Source: an uncultured Nitrospira sp.
GTDB lineage: Bacteria > Nitrospirota > Nitrospiria > Nitrospirales > Nitrospiraceae
Length of the DNA stretch: 51,245 nt
Direction of reading: 5' to 3'
NCBI GenBank assembly: GCA_946479785.1
Contig: CAMLHQ010000017.1
Span: 1 to 51,245, forward strand
The first letter of the stretch is position 1. Each line of letters opens with the position of its first letter. Below, piece after piece: positions 1-7,220 of this stretch. The notes under the pieces were generated by a model. That model was given only the letters and a program-made list of their open reading frames with translations, was not told the DNA's origin and ran no database searches. A program made the translations under genes and the position numbers.

Positions 1-75
1 TATGTCGCTGCGACGGTGGACCGCCGCCGATGATTCACATCCAAAGGTCAAAAACGAAGATAATCGGCAGAAAAA

Positions 76-127
76 CTAGGATGGACTTGCCTGTCTTAGT
101 TCGTCACTTGCGTGGCGGCCATCCTAG
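76..127. repeat. 9-bp inverted repeat with 34-bp spacer
   Basis: CTAGGATGG at 76-84 is the exact reverse complement of CCATCCTAG at 119-127. The right arm overlaps the -10 of the leftward promoter. Only the left arm would be inside the leftward transcript, so this is more likely a two-site operator than an RNA hairpin. No regulator can be named. Confidence 0.4.
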
Positions 128-150
128 CAAAGCGCAAAAAAGACTGTCAA
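121..150 (-). promoter_or_regulatory. Predicted sigma70-type promoter, leftward
   Basis: On the minus strand a perfect -35 TTGACA (145-150) is followed after 18 bp by TAGGAT (121-126). Transcription would start near 113-115 and run left out of the window. The right arm of the 9-bp inverted repeat at 119-127 covers the -10, so a regulator binding that repeat could block the promoter. Confidence 0.55.
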
Positions 151-361
151 TTTATATGTTCGCCGTTCGCGGCATTCCCGAGTGCAAGAAAAATTTTATA
201 ACTTCCTGATATTCAATGCAACTTTTCAGAAGGCCCACCCCGTCCGAAAGAAGGCCTAGCTCCGCCGATACGCATAGGCCATTCGCCCTAACCGGTCGGG
301 AGTTTCCGAGAAATCAGACGATCTCTCGCCCCGCTCCGAGAAGCATGAACGCAAAGGGACA

Positions 362-390
362 TTGCCCTTGCCGAAAAATCTGTCTACACT
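362..390 (+). promoter_or_regulatory. Predicted promoter giving a near-leaderless transcript
   Basis: TTGCCC (362-367), a 17-bp spacer and TACACT (385-390) form a plausible sigma70-type promoter. Transcription would begin about 396-397, only 3-4 bases before the ATG at 400. The absence of any Shine-Dalgarno sequence before that ATG supports a leaderless mRNA. Confidence 0.45.
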
Positions 391-399
391 AGCAAACTT

Positions 400-648
400 A
401 TGGTGTTACGCGTCATCATTCCCGGCGAAGACGAGGGTGCCCAGCATGTCGGGGGGGTCCACAAACGGCCACCTATTCCCGACAACTCGCTCAAGGCGGA
501 GTGTCCCAAGTTTATGGCCCACGGACCCTGCGGCGGCGTGCGCAAAGGAGGGTTCTGCGAGGTCTATCCAGAGATGATGTGCCCATGGGTGACCTTATTC
601 ATCGAACTGGAGAAGATCGGTCAAACGGATTGGATGAAACAGGTGTGA
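400..648 (+). CDS. MTHFR C-terminal (MetV-like) Cys-rich protein
   Basis: A small 82-residue protein made almost entirely of the Cys-rich domain known as the methylene-tetrahydrofolate reductase C-terminal domain, the C-terminal part of acetogen MetV. The signature is a Cys-Pro-Lys, then His-Gly-Pro-Cys-Gly-Gly, then a Gly-x-Cys-Glu-Val and a final Cys-Pro-Trp (roughly residues 35-63), giving four spaced cysteines fit to bind zinc or an Fe-S cluster. In organisms with a short MetF lacking its own NAD(P)H site, MetV partners MetF in making 5-methyl-THF. Here a short metF lies 3 kb away on the other strand. The first 30 residues are not recognisable. No ribosome-binding site precedes the ATG, but a promoter ends 9 bases before it. 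Domain identity is fairly sure; partnership with this metF is inferred. Confidence 0.75.
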   Translation: MVLRVIIPGEDEGAQHVGGVHKRPPIPDNSLKAECPKFMAHGPCGGVRKGGFCEVYPEMMCPWVTLFIELEKIGQTDWMKQV

Positions 649-834
649 ACGGGGCTGCTGGGGCACCTCTCTTGCTCGCGCAATGCGGCACACAAGATTG
701 ATCGAACTTCTAAATTAAGGGCGGTGCTCGCCCGGGCAGAGGTCGCGCTCGGCGCGATCGGGGGTGGGAGAGTGAGAATGACGCGCAGTTAGCGGCATCC
801 CCACCAGCCTAGTAGGGGCAGCGAAGCGGAGAAA

Positions 835-1236
835 ATGAGAGGTAGGGAAAAGAAAACGAAGCTCGGGTACAACGAACGGCATGCGAAGAGCGGCATTACG
901 ACTGCCTTGCCTGATATCGAAACCTTCCCGAATCAGTACAAAGGATATGAGATCACGATTGAAATTCCTGAATATACGGCCATTTGCCCCAAAACAGGCT
1001 TGCCCGATTTCGGCACCATTACTGTCCACTACATGCCGGACAAGGAATGTCTCGAGCTCAAATCTCTCAAGATGTATATCCATGCCTACCGGAACGTCGG
1101 CATTTTTTACGAAAACTCCGTGAATCGAATTCTTCAGGATATCGCCAAGGCCTGTCGACCCGTCTGGGCCAAAGTCACGGGCACGTTTGCAGCCCGCGGG
1201 GGGCTTCGCAGTGTGATTGAAGCTCGGTATCCATAA
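835..1236 (+). CDS. queF: NADPH-dependent 7-cyano-7-deazaguanine reductase QueF
   Basis: Reduces preQ0 to preQ1 in cytoplasmic queuosine biosynthesis. The 133-residue protein is the short, unimodular (YkvM-type) form. The nucleophilic cysteine sits in CPKTGLPDFG (Cys51) with the catalytic Asp at 58. The nitrile-binding region reads ELKSLKMYIHAYRN, and the C-terminal half carries the family's conserved W-x-K-V-x-G-T-F-x-A-R-G-G stretch. The ATG at 835 has GGAG six to seven bases upstream. It is followed 46 bp later by apaH on the same strand. No other queuosine gene (queC, queD, queE, tgt) is in the window, and I see no preQ1 riboswitch in the 186 bp upstream. Confidence 0.93.
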   Translation: MRGREKKTKLGYNERHAKSGITTALPDIETFPNQYKGYEITIEIPEYTAICPKTGLPDFGTITVHYMPDKECLELKSLKMYIHAYRNVGIFYENSVNRILQDIAKACRPVWAKVTGTFAARGGLRSVIEARYP

Positions 1237-1282
1237 ACAGACATGTGAGCCCTTTCGCTGTCGGCGCCATCGCACTCCACTC

Positions 1283-2092
1283 ATGGCCACCTACGCAATC
1301 GGCGATATTCAAGGCTGCTTCAAGTCTCTTCAACAGCTTCTCGACCGCATTGCCTTCAACCCGAACCACGACTCGCTCTGGCTCGTAGGCGATCTGGTCA
1401 ACCGGGGCCCCGAATCTCTAGCCACCCTGCGGTTTATCAAAACTCTCGGTGAGTCCGTCCGTCCCGTCCTGGGCAATCACGACTTCTTCCTGTTAGCTGC
1501 GGCCGAAGACATTGTGACGCTCAGGCCTAAAGACACCATTCAGGATATCCTCGCCGCGGACGACCGGTCTGAGCTCCTCACCTGGCTGAGACACCAACCT
1601 CTGCATCAGCGCAACGGCGCATTCTTCATGGTCCACGCCGGCCTGCTCCCCCAATGGACCATCGATGAGGCGGTGGCATTGGCGCGGGAAGTGGAAATGG
1701 TGTTGTCTGGCTCCGACTATCGCACCTTTCTCCGACACCTCTTTCATGATTCGACATCACAGTGGAGCCCGTCCCTCAATGGATTCGAACGTCTAGTCAG
1801 CATCGCACGCGTGCTTACCCGGCTGAGAACAACCACGCCAACCGGCGAGATGTCGAGTTTTTCGGGGCCGCCCGATGACGCCCCTGCGGGATTTCTCCCC
1901 TGGTTTCGCATCGCCAATCGACGCAACGCCGATGCGACGATTATCACCGGCCATTGGGCGGCTCTGGGACTTCACATGGAACCCAATATCCTGGCGATCG
2001 ACAGTGGTTGCGTGTGGGGGAGACGGCTCACGGCCGTCCGTCTCGAAGATCGCACGGTCCACCAGGTCGAGTACGCGGATCGACGTGATTGA
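1283..2092 (+). CDS. apaH: Bis(5'-nucleosyl)-tetraphosphatase, symmetrical (ApaH)
   Basis: Hydrolyses Ap4A symmetrically to two ADP, removing alarmone dinucleotides and NpnN caps. The 269-residue product has the PPP-family metallophosphatase motifs in order: GDIQGC at residues 7-12, GDLVNRGPES at about 38-47, GNHD near 69, and a late GHWAALG. Length matches the family (about 270-280). The frame is open from an ATG at 1217, but homology begins with MATYAIGDIQGC, so 1283 is taken as start; no clear ribosome-binding site precedes it. The stop overlaps the GTG of the DUF309 gene by 8 bp, which implies translational coupling. Confidence 0.92.
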   Translation: MATYAIGDIQGCFKSLQQLLDRIAFNPNHDSLWLVGDLVNRGPESLATLRFIKTLGESVRPVLGNHDFFLLAAAEDIVTLRPKDTIQDILAADDRSELLTWLRHQPLHQRNGAFFMVHAGLLPQWTIDEAVALAREVEMVLSGSDYRTFLRHLFHDSTSQWSPSLNGFERLVSIARVLTRLRTTTPTGEMSSFSGPPDDAPAGFLPWFRIANRRNADATIITGHWAALGLHMEPNILAIDSGCVWGRRLTAVRLEDRTVHQVEYADRRD

Positions 2093-2579
2093 ACCGCAGC
2101 CTCCAGATCCTTCCTGGCCCCGTTACTCTCATCGCCAATTTCCATCCTATCGATTCATCCCTGGCCAGTCACCGCATCCTCGTCGCGACCCGCGAGGACA
2201 TTCCTATGGGCAGGCACAAGCGAAGTCGGTCCTCCCCTCTCCCGAGCAATGGCGACGAGCAGACGAGTACCTATATGGAATCGATCTTTACAATTACGCC
2301 TACTGGTGGGAATGCCATGAAGTGCTCGAGGGGCTGTGGCATGCAGCGGGACACAAGACTGAGCAGGGGAATTTTTTTCGGGCTCTGATTCAACTAACAG
2401 CGGCTAATCTCAAACGCTTTGTCGGCCATCGCCAAGCGACGGAGAATCTATTGTTCAGAGGTCTCGTGCGATTGGAAAAAGTCCCGGAACACTACATGGG
2501 TGTTGACGTGCTGAGCCTCATCGACAACCTGCGACAGCACAGGCATGGACCAGCTCCGTTGATTCGCATGACATGGTGA
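2085..2579 (+). CDS. DUF309 family protein
   Basis: A 164-residue protein of the DUF309 family, whose function is unknown. The core helical domain contains LYNYAYWWECHEVLEGLWHA, the family hallmark with conserved E-C-H-E and W, followed by a second helix pair with FFRALIQLTAANLK. An N-terminal segment with SYRF-x-PG and HPRRDP-x-GHSYG also occurs in relatives. This is why the GTG at 2085, overlapping the end of apaH by 8 bp, is chosen over starts deep inside apaH or later ones. The gene ends 53 bp from the convergent panB. A hairpin GGCCC/GGGCC (2584-2602) lies just after the stop but lacks a T-run. Confidence 0.8.
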   Translation: MIEPQPPDPSWPRYSHRQFPSYRFIPGQSPHPRRDPRGHSYGQAQAKSVLPSPEQWRRADEYLYGIDLYNYAYWWECHEVLEGLWHAAGHKTEQGNFFRALIQLTAANLKRFVGHRQATENLLFRGLVRLEKVPEHYMGVDVLSLIDNLRQHRHGPAPLIRMTW

Positions 2580-2632
2580 GAGAGGCCCATACAGGCTGGG
2601 CCAGGAGAACGGAGAAGAGACTGACAGACGGT

Positions 2633-3424
2633 TCAGTGATAGGACTCGGAATCCGAAGGAAACTTCCCTTGCTCCACTTCTTCCTTATACCGCCGAAGCG
2701 CCTGCAGCGCGTCGGCCTTCAGATGGGCATAGGGTTTGACGAACTTCGGAACGAAATCGTCGAACATGCCGAGCAAGTCGTAGAGGACCAATACCTGCCC
2801 GTCGCAGTGAGGGCCGGCGCCGATGCCGATGGTGGGAATGGTCAGCTGTTCCGTAATGGTTTTGGCAAGCGCAGCGGGAATCGCTTCGAGCACGATCGCG
2901 GTCGCACCGGCCTCTTCAAGCGCTTTTGCATCCGACAACAGCACCTTCGCCTGATCCTTCCCCTTGCCCTGCACTTTATAACCTCCGTATTGGTGCACGG
3001 ACTGGGGCGTCATGCCCAGATGGCCGATGACGGGAATACCGACCTGCGTCATGGCTGCGACACGATCGACCATGGCCGCACCTCCCTCGAGCTTAACCGC
3101 ATGGGCCCCCGCTTGGAGAAACCGTCCTGCATTCCGCAGTGCGTCTTCTGTGCTGGCCTGATAGGACATGAAGGGCATGTCTCCGATGACCAACGACTTC
3201 TGCGCTGTGCCGGCCACCAGCTTGGTGTGATAGAGCATGTCTTCCATGGTCACGGAGAGCGTATTCGGCTTCCCTTGCACCACCACCCCCAGCGAATCGC
3301 CCACCAGAAGTGCCTCGATGCCCGCTTGCTCTAGAATGCTCGTGAACAGCGCGTCATAGGCGGTCACGACGATCACCTTTTTCTTCTCGCGCTTGTACCG
3401 TTGGAGGTCTGGAACCGTCATCAT
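2633..3424 (-). CDS. panB: 3-methyl-2-oxobutanoate hydroxymethyltransferase PanB
   Basis: Transfers the one-carbon unit of 5,10-methylene-THF to 2-oxoisovalerate, giving ketopantoate, the first committed step of pantothenate/CoA synthesis in the cytoplasm. The 263-residue TIM-barrel protein has TAYDALFTSILEQAG near the N terminus, the Mg-binding VGDSLG, the EGG segment and IGIGAGPHCDGQVLVLYD, all typical, and family length (about 264). The start is the ATG at 3424, which overlaps the metF stop as ATGA; a second ATG follows at once. Placement directly after metF and folD puts two consumers of methylene-THF in one transcript. Confidence 0.95.
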   Translation of the reverse strand: MMTVPDLQRYKREKKKVIVVTAYDALFTSILEQAGIEALLVGDSLGVVVQGKPNTLSVTMEDMLYHTKLVAGTAQKSLVIGDMPFMSYQASTEDALRNAGRFLQAGAHAVKLEGGAAMVDRVAAMTQVGIPVIGHLGMTPQSVHQYGGYKVQGKGKDQAKVLLSDAKALEEAGATAIVLEAIPAALAKTITEQLTIPTIGIGAGPHCDGQVLVLYDLLGMFDDFVPKFVKPYAHLKADALQALRRYKEEVEQGKFPSDSESYH

Positions 3425-4308
3425 CCGAGTTGGGCCTTTGTGATGATTTCTCCAAGCCGGTGGATCCCCTTGATCGCCATGATATGGACCCCGTCGCAAT
3501 GCGGACGCACGACCTTGATGGTGCGCACGGCGATCTCGACGCCGACATCTTCCGATTTATCGCCGGCGGCTCGCAGCTCTTCAATCATGTCCTTCGGCAC
3601 CGACATGCCTGGGATGTTGGCATTCATGAATTCGGCCATCTTGGCATTGCGCAACAACAAAATGCCGGCTAACACTTTCACCTTGAACGGACGCACGGCT
3701 TTCATGAAGGCAAGAAACTGGTCGGGATTGTAGATGGCTTGCGTCTGAAAAAATTGCGCGCCGGCTTTGACCTTCACTTCGAACTTGGCCAACACCGGTC
3801 CTACCAAATCGGCTTCGGGTGTCACGGCTGCGCCGATGGTGAAGGCCGTCGAACCGTCCAGCTTGTTCCCCACCATATCACGCCCGTTGTTCAACCCCTG
3901 CACCACCTGCATGACTTGGACGGAATCCAGATCGTAGACCGGCTTCGCCTCTTTGTGATCGCCGACCGTTGGATAGTCGCCGGTCAGACAAAGGACATTG
4001 CGAATCCCGAGCATGTGGGCGCCCATGAGATCGGACTGCATCCCGATCCGATTCCGGTCGCGGCAGGTCAGCTGCATGACCGGATCATGCCCCAATTCAT
4101 AGAGCAACCGGCAGACCGGCAAGGAACCGGCGCGCACCACCGCGGCGGTATTGTCGGTCACATTCACGCCATGCACGCGCCCTAAGAGCTGTTTGGCGTT
4201 GTCCAACACGCCGTTGATGTTGGTCCCCTTGGGAGGATTGTATTCGATTGTGACAGCGAACTGTCCCTCATCGAGTACGTCTTTCAGTCTCCTCGGTTCC
4301 CGACTCAT
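3421..4308 (-). CDS. metF: Methylenetetrahydrofolate reductase (short MetF)
   Basis: FAD-dependent reduction of 5,10-methylene-THF to 5-methyl-THF, supplying methionine synthesis. The 295-residue product is a single TIM-barrel domain. It shows EYNPPKG near the N terminus, VTDNTAAVVRAG, QLTCRDRNRIG and CLTGDYP, which are family flavin/folate-site segments. It lacks the MTHFR C-terminal Cys-rich domain; a free-standing copy of that domain is encoded at 400-648. The ATG at 4308 has AAGGAGT about 7 bases upstream, so an in-frame start 10 codons earlier is rejected. It lies downstream of folD across a repeat element and overlaps panB by 4 bp. Confidence 0.93.
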   Translation of the reverse strand: MSREPRRLKDVLDEGQFAVTIEYNPPKGTNINGVLDNAKQLLGRVHGVNVTDNTAAVVRAGSLPVCRLLYELGHDPVMQLTCRDRNRIGMQSDLMGAHMLGIRNVLCLTGDYPTVGDHKEAKPVYDLDSVQVMQVVQGLNNGRDMVGNKLDGSTAFTIGAAVTPEADLVGPVLAKFEVKVKAGAQFFQTQAIYNPDQFLAFMKAVRPFKVKVLAGILLLRNAKMAEFMNANIPGMSVPKDMIEELRAAGDKSEDVGVEIAVRTIKVVRPHCDGVHIMAIKGIHRLGEIITKAQLG

Positions 4309-4343
4309 GTCTTGTCTTTTACTCCTTCTACCGCACACCTATT

Positions 4344-4436
4344 GGTGTAGGAGGAATGGGGATCTCACTGCGCGCTTGGACGAGCACCGTTTTTTCGTGC
4401 GCGTTCGGCGAGCAAGAGAGCCCATCCTCCTACACC
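4344..4436. repeat. Interspersed repeat core inside a 16-bp inverted repeat (copy A)
   Basis: The outer arms 4344-4360 and 4421-4436 pair over 16 bp with one extra A in the left arm. The right arm covers the last codon and stop of folD. Between them lies a core of about 58 bp holding two direct half-repeats, TGCGCGCTTGGACGAGCA (4369-4386) and TGCGCGTTCGGCGAGCA (4398-4414), separated by a T-run. The same core, about 80% alike by eye, recurs after pth at 23478-23529. A stem-loop here would separate folD from metF; no U-run follows, so it is not a standard terminator. Confidence 0.65.
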
Positions 4437-5290
4437 ATGCCCGCCATTCTCTTAGCAGACTCCACCGTATTGTCCAGCAACATTGCAATCGTCATGGGTC
4501 CCACGCCGCCAGGTACAGGGCTGATCCATCCGGCCCTCTGGCTGACCGGTTCAAAGTCGACGTCGCCGCAGAGTTTACCATCCGGCAATTTGTTGGTTCC
4601 CACGTCGATCACGACCGCACCTTCCCGCACCATGTCGGCGGTCACGAACTTGGCCTTCCCGATCGCCACCAGCAACAATTCGGCTTCTCGACAGACGGCC
4701 GGCAAATCTTTTGTCTTAGAATGACAGATCGTTACCGTGGCATTGCGTTGCAACAACATCAAGGCTAGCGGCTTTCCCACGATGTTGCTGCGACCCAGCA
4801 CCACGGCACGCTTGCCTTCGATGGTCACGCCGGTCGATTCGATCATCTTGATGACACCCTTGGGCGTACAAGCTTCGAACACCGGATGGCCTTCGACCAG
4901 CCGGCCGAAATTATAGGGGTGAAACCCGTCGGCATCCTTGTCGGGGGAGACAGCTTCGAGCACTACCCGACTGTCGATGTGTTTCGGGAGGGGAAGCTGA
5001 ACGAGAATGCCGTGGATCTTCGGATCGGCATTTTTCTTCTCGATCAGCGCCAGGAGTTCGCCCTGAGTCGTGCTGGCCGGTAATTTGTGATCATCAACGT
5101 GGATCCCGGCAAGTTCGCAGGCCTTCTGTTTGTTCTTCACATACACATGAGAAGCAGGATCGTCGCCGACGAGGATCGTCGCCAGCCCCGGCTTCATCCC
5201 GGTCTTCGCCAACACCGCCGCGGATTCCACGGCCAACCGTTCTCGCACCTGCTGCGCCAAAGCTTTTCCGTCAATCAGTCGAGCTGCCAC
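4430..5290 (-). CDS. folD: Methylene-THF dehydrogenase / methenyl-THF cyclohydrolase FolD
   Basis: Bifunctional cytoplasmic enzyme interconverting 5,10-methylene-THF and 10-formyl-THF. The 286-residue product matches family length. It shows the catalytic lysine in HVYVKNKQKACELAG, the substrate loop GILVQLPLPKHI, the signature DKDADGFHPYN, the Rossmann motif VVLGRSNIVGKPLA and the C-terminal PVPGGVGPMT. Start is a GTG at 5290 with GGAGGG six bases upstream; a promoter lies at 5334-5363. It is first in folD-metF-panB, so the operon both makes and uses methylene-THF. Its final codon and stop are part of the inverted repeat that surrounds the repeat core downstream. Confidence 0.96.
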   Translation of the reverse strand: MAARLIDGKALAQQVRERLAVESAAVLAKTGMKPGLATILVGDDPASHVYVKNKQKACELAGIHVDDHKLPASTTQGELLALIEKKNADPKIHGILVQLPLPKHIDSRVVLEAVSPDKDADGFHPYNFGRLVEGHPVFEACTPKGVIKMIESTGVTIEGKRAVVLGRSNIVGKPLALMLLQRNATVTICHSKTKDLPAVCREAELLLVAIGKAKFVTADMVREGAVVIDVGTNKLPDGKLCGDVDFEPVSQRAGWISPVPGGVGPMTIAMLLDNTVESAKRMAGMV

Positions 5291-5333
5291 GATTCCCTCC
5301 GGTTTTCACGCTGACGACCCTAAAATCGTGGGC

Positions 5334-5363
5334 ACCTTAGCAGGGCAATTTTACGCAAGTCAA
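5334..5363 (-). promoter_or_regulatory. Predicted promoter for folD-metF-panB
   Basis: On the minus strand TTGACT (5358-5363), an 18-bp spacer and TAAGGT (5334-5339) lie 44 bp upstream of the folD GTG. The site is in the divergent gap shared with the beta-propeller gene. Confidence 0.45.
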
Positions 5364-5416
5364 CGTGCGTGTCCCCGGTGAGTCGCCAGAGATCCTTTGC
5401 CCTTCACCGCCATTTC

Positions 5417-5446
5417 TTGACAGTTTCTTCACCTCACGGCTACGAT
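5417..5446 (+). promoter_or_regulatory. Predicted promoter for the beta-propeller operon
   Basis: A perfect TTGACA (5417-5422), an 18-bp spacer and TACGAT (5441-5446) precede the ATG at 5513, giving a leader of about 60 bases. It is the only good rightward promoter in the gap. Confidence 0.55.
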
Positions 5447-5512
5447 GATTGTCATGGCGATCGTACCAGTACCACACCGCTCGTGAACAACCGCCCTCTC
5501 CTCAAGTATCTT

Positions 5513-6502
5513 ATGATCCACCGACTCACCCATGTGCTTATCGGCTGGGCGGGACTGTGCCTGTGCGTGTCGCCCTCGGCCTTCGCACAGATCACTGTGA
5601 CGGATTTGCAAACCCCCTACAGTTTTGTCAGCAGCCAGTCTGGGAAGGAATACTTTATTTCCAGCGTCAACGGCGACCCGGAATCCCCGGACAATAACGG
5701 TTTCATCACCAAACTTGACGCGAACGGGAAGATCATCCATTTGAAATTCATACAGGGGGGGACGCCGGGCGTCACGTTGCACGCGCCGAAGGGAATGGCG
5801 CTCGTCGATCAGACCCTCTACGTGGCCGATTTGGACCACTTGCGAGCATTCGATATGACCAATGGGAAACCCATCGCGGCGATTGCCATACCGGCGAAAA
5901 CGGTTCAGGCCCGCACGAGCTTGACCGACGTCGCCTACGACGGGACAAGCCTGTTGTATTGTTCCGATCAACACGCCAATCGAATCTATCGGGTCGAACT
6001 ACCCTCGCTGAAGGTGTCCGTCCTAGTCGACGACCCGGAGTTGGCCGGCCCGACGGGTTTGGCCGTCCACCCAAAATCGGGCCGGCTCATCGCGGTTAGT
6101 TGGGAGAAGGGGAAAATCTTTGAGATCACGCCGGACGGAGCGATTTCGGAGTTGTTTTCGAACGGCTTCTTCTCCGGCCGTTTTACGAATCTGCGTGGTG
6201 TCGACTTCGACCGCTGGGGCAACATGTACGTCTCCGACTTCACGAGGGGAAAGGTTTGGCGGATGACCTGGGATAAACGCTTTCAAGTCATCGCGGAGTA
6301 TCTGCCCTCGCCAGGGGATCTCGGCATCGATCGCATCAACAACTTGATTCTCGTTCCCTACGAATTCGCGCACGCAGCGGAGATGAACGGATTGGAAGCG
6401 CCCCGCGACGGCAAATCCAAACAGGAAAAACGGACGTTGGCTGATTACGGTTTCATTCCCCCGCCGCCGAAACCGGCGGCAGAAGGAGTGCCTAAAAAAT
6501 GA
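5513..6502 (+). CDS. Secreted NHL/SMP-30-type beta-propeller protein
   Basis: A 329-residue exported protein of unknown role. Residues 1-24 form a Sec signal peptide (basic start, hydrophobic core, SAFA before Gln25). The rest is a beta-propeller of NHL/gluconolactonase type. Repeated blade units pair a G-hydrophobic-A-hydrophobic strand with a Tyr-hydrophobic-Ser/Ala-Asp strand, for example LYVADLDHLRAF, GPTGLAVHPKSGRL and LRGVDFDRWGNMYVSDFTRG. The C terminus is Pro/Lys-rich. The frame is open upstream to 5369, but the ATG at 5513 places the signal peptide correctly. It overlaps the following Cys-rich gene as ATGA. Candidate roles are ligand binding or a periplasmic scaffold; catalytic metal residues cannot be assigned. 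Confidence 0.8.
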   Translation: MIHRLTHVLIGWAGLCLCVSPSAFAQITVTDLQTPYSFVSSQSGKEYFISSVNGDPESPDNNGFITKLDANGKIIHLKFIQGGTPGVTLHAPKGMALVDQTLYVADLDHLRAFDMTNGKPIAAIAIPAKTVQARTSLTDVAYDGTSLLYCSDQHANRIYRVELPSLKVSVLVDDPELAGPTGLAVHPKSGRLIAVSWEKGKIFEITPDGAISELFSNGFFSGRFTNLRGVDFDRWGNMYVSDFTRGKVWRMTWDKRFQVIAEYLPSPGDLGIDRINNLILVPYEFAHAAEMNGLEAPRDGKSKQEKRTLADYGFIPPPPKPAAEGVPKK

Positions 6503-7200
6503 GCCAGTGCATCTATTGCAAGCAACGGAAGGGCAAGCGGCCTTGCCCTGCCTTAGGCGGACTCATCTGCAGCCAATGTTGCGGCGAGCATCGCATCGTC
6601 CGGGTTCCCTGTCCGTCGGACTGCCTCTATCTCGGCACGGGAAGCGATTACCAGCAGAAACGGTTGAGCGAGCAGTTTATGCCGATACGGCGGGAGTTCT
6701 ACCGTGAGATCAGCGAACTGGGTGGCGAGAAGGCGGTCGCCCTTTACAACTTGATCGAAGTGGTGACGTTCAGTTACTTCCAAGGCCGGCGGGACGGGCA
6801 GGATGCGGAAGTCGTTGCCGCCATTCAAGCGTTGCGACGGACCTTGAGTCCTCTGCACGTGCCGTCGGTGCCGATGCCGGTGTTTGCCGAGCATCTCAAG
6901 AAAGAATATGACAGTTTTAAGAAACAACACCCGCAGCAGATCGCCGATGCCTCCACCGCTCCCGAGGTGCTCGATCGCGCCATCAAATTCGTCTCCGAGT
7001 TCTCGGGAACCGACTTTCAGTCGCAGAAGTTCCTAAGCGGGTTGGTCGGATACGTCAAAGCCTATCATCCGGATATCGCTGCGCACCTGACGAAGCAGCA
7101 CGAGCCCGGCCATATCGTCCTGCCCGGCCAATCGTTTATGCCCCCTGCCACGCCGGAACCGCACACCCATGGCCCGGGATGCGAACACCATCAGCATTAG
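6499..7200 (+). CDS. Conserved protein, N-terminal Cys-rich Zn-type motif, His-rich tail
   Basis: I do not recognise a named family. The 233-residue protein opens with eight cysteines in 42 residues (4, 7, 16, 24, 27, 28, 38, 42), arranged like a double zinc ribbon. A mainly helical middle follows. The tail is rich in His (about ten in the last 35 residues, ending CEHHQH), resembling metal-binding tails of SecA or SlyD. No signal peptide or membrane segment is seen, so it is probably cytoplasmic. Its ATG overlaps the stop of the secreted beta-propeller gene (ATGA), so the two are translationally coupled. A metal-handling or zinc-sensing role is a guess. Confidence 0.6.
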   Translation: MSQCIYCKQRKGKRPCPALGGLICSQCCGEHRIVRVPCPSDCLYLGTGSDYQQKRLSEQFMPIRREFYREISELGGEKAVALYNLIEVVTFSYFQGRRDGQDAEVVAAIQALRRTLSPLHVPSVPMPVFAEHLKKEYDSFKKQHPQQIADASTAPEVLDRAIKFVSEFSGTDFQSQKFLSGLVGYVKAYHPDIAAHLTKQHEPGHIVLPGQSFMPPATPEPHTHGPGCEHHQH

Positions 7201-7220
7201 CCGAGCAAGGGATCGAACGC

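Larger units (their letters stand above)
1..399. other. Non-coding leader region at left edge
   Basis: No convincing gene lies in these 399 bases. The stretch is richer in A+T than its surroundings and holds a leftward promoter (121-150, minus strand), a 9-bp inverted repeat (76-84 / 119-127) and, at its right end, a rightward promoter (362-390) for the first gene. A leftward gene probably starts at or beyond the left edge. On the minus strand a GTG near position 36 opens a frame that runs off the window, but it is too short to identify. Confidence 0.6.

Noticed and set aside
719..733. Hairpin GGGCG/CGCCC as terminator of the first gene
   Set aside because: No T-run follows; GC-rich stems of 5 bp are common by chance here.
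649..834. preQ1 riboswitch before queF
   Set aside because: The gap has two GC-rich hairpins (719-733 and 743-757), but I could not match the conserved preQ1-I or preQ1-II core, and no A-rich tail meets the ribosome-binding site.
1217..1282. Upstream start for apaH
   Set aside because: The extra 22 residues overlap queF and have no homology; the family starts at the MATYAIGD segment.
2584..2602. Hairpin GGCCC/GGGCC between convergent DUF309 and panB genes as terminator
   Set aside because: Only 5 bp, 9-base loop and no T-run on either strand.
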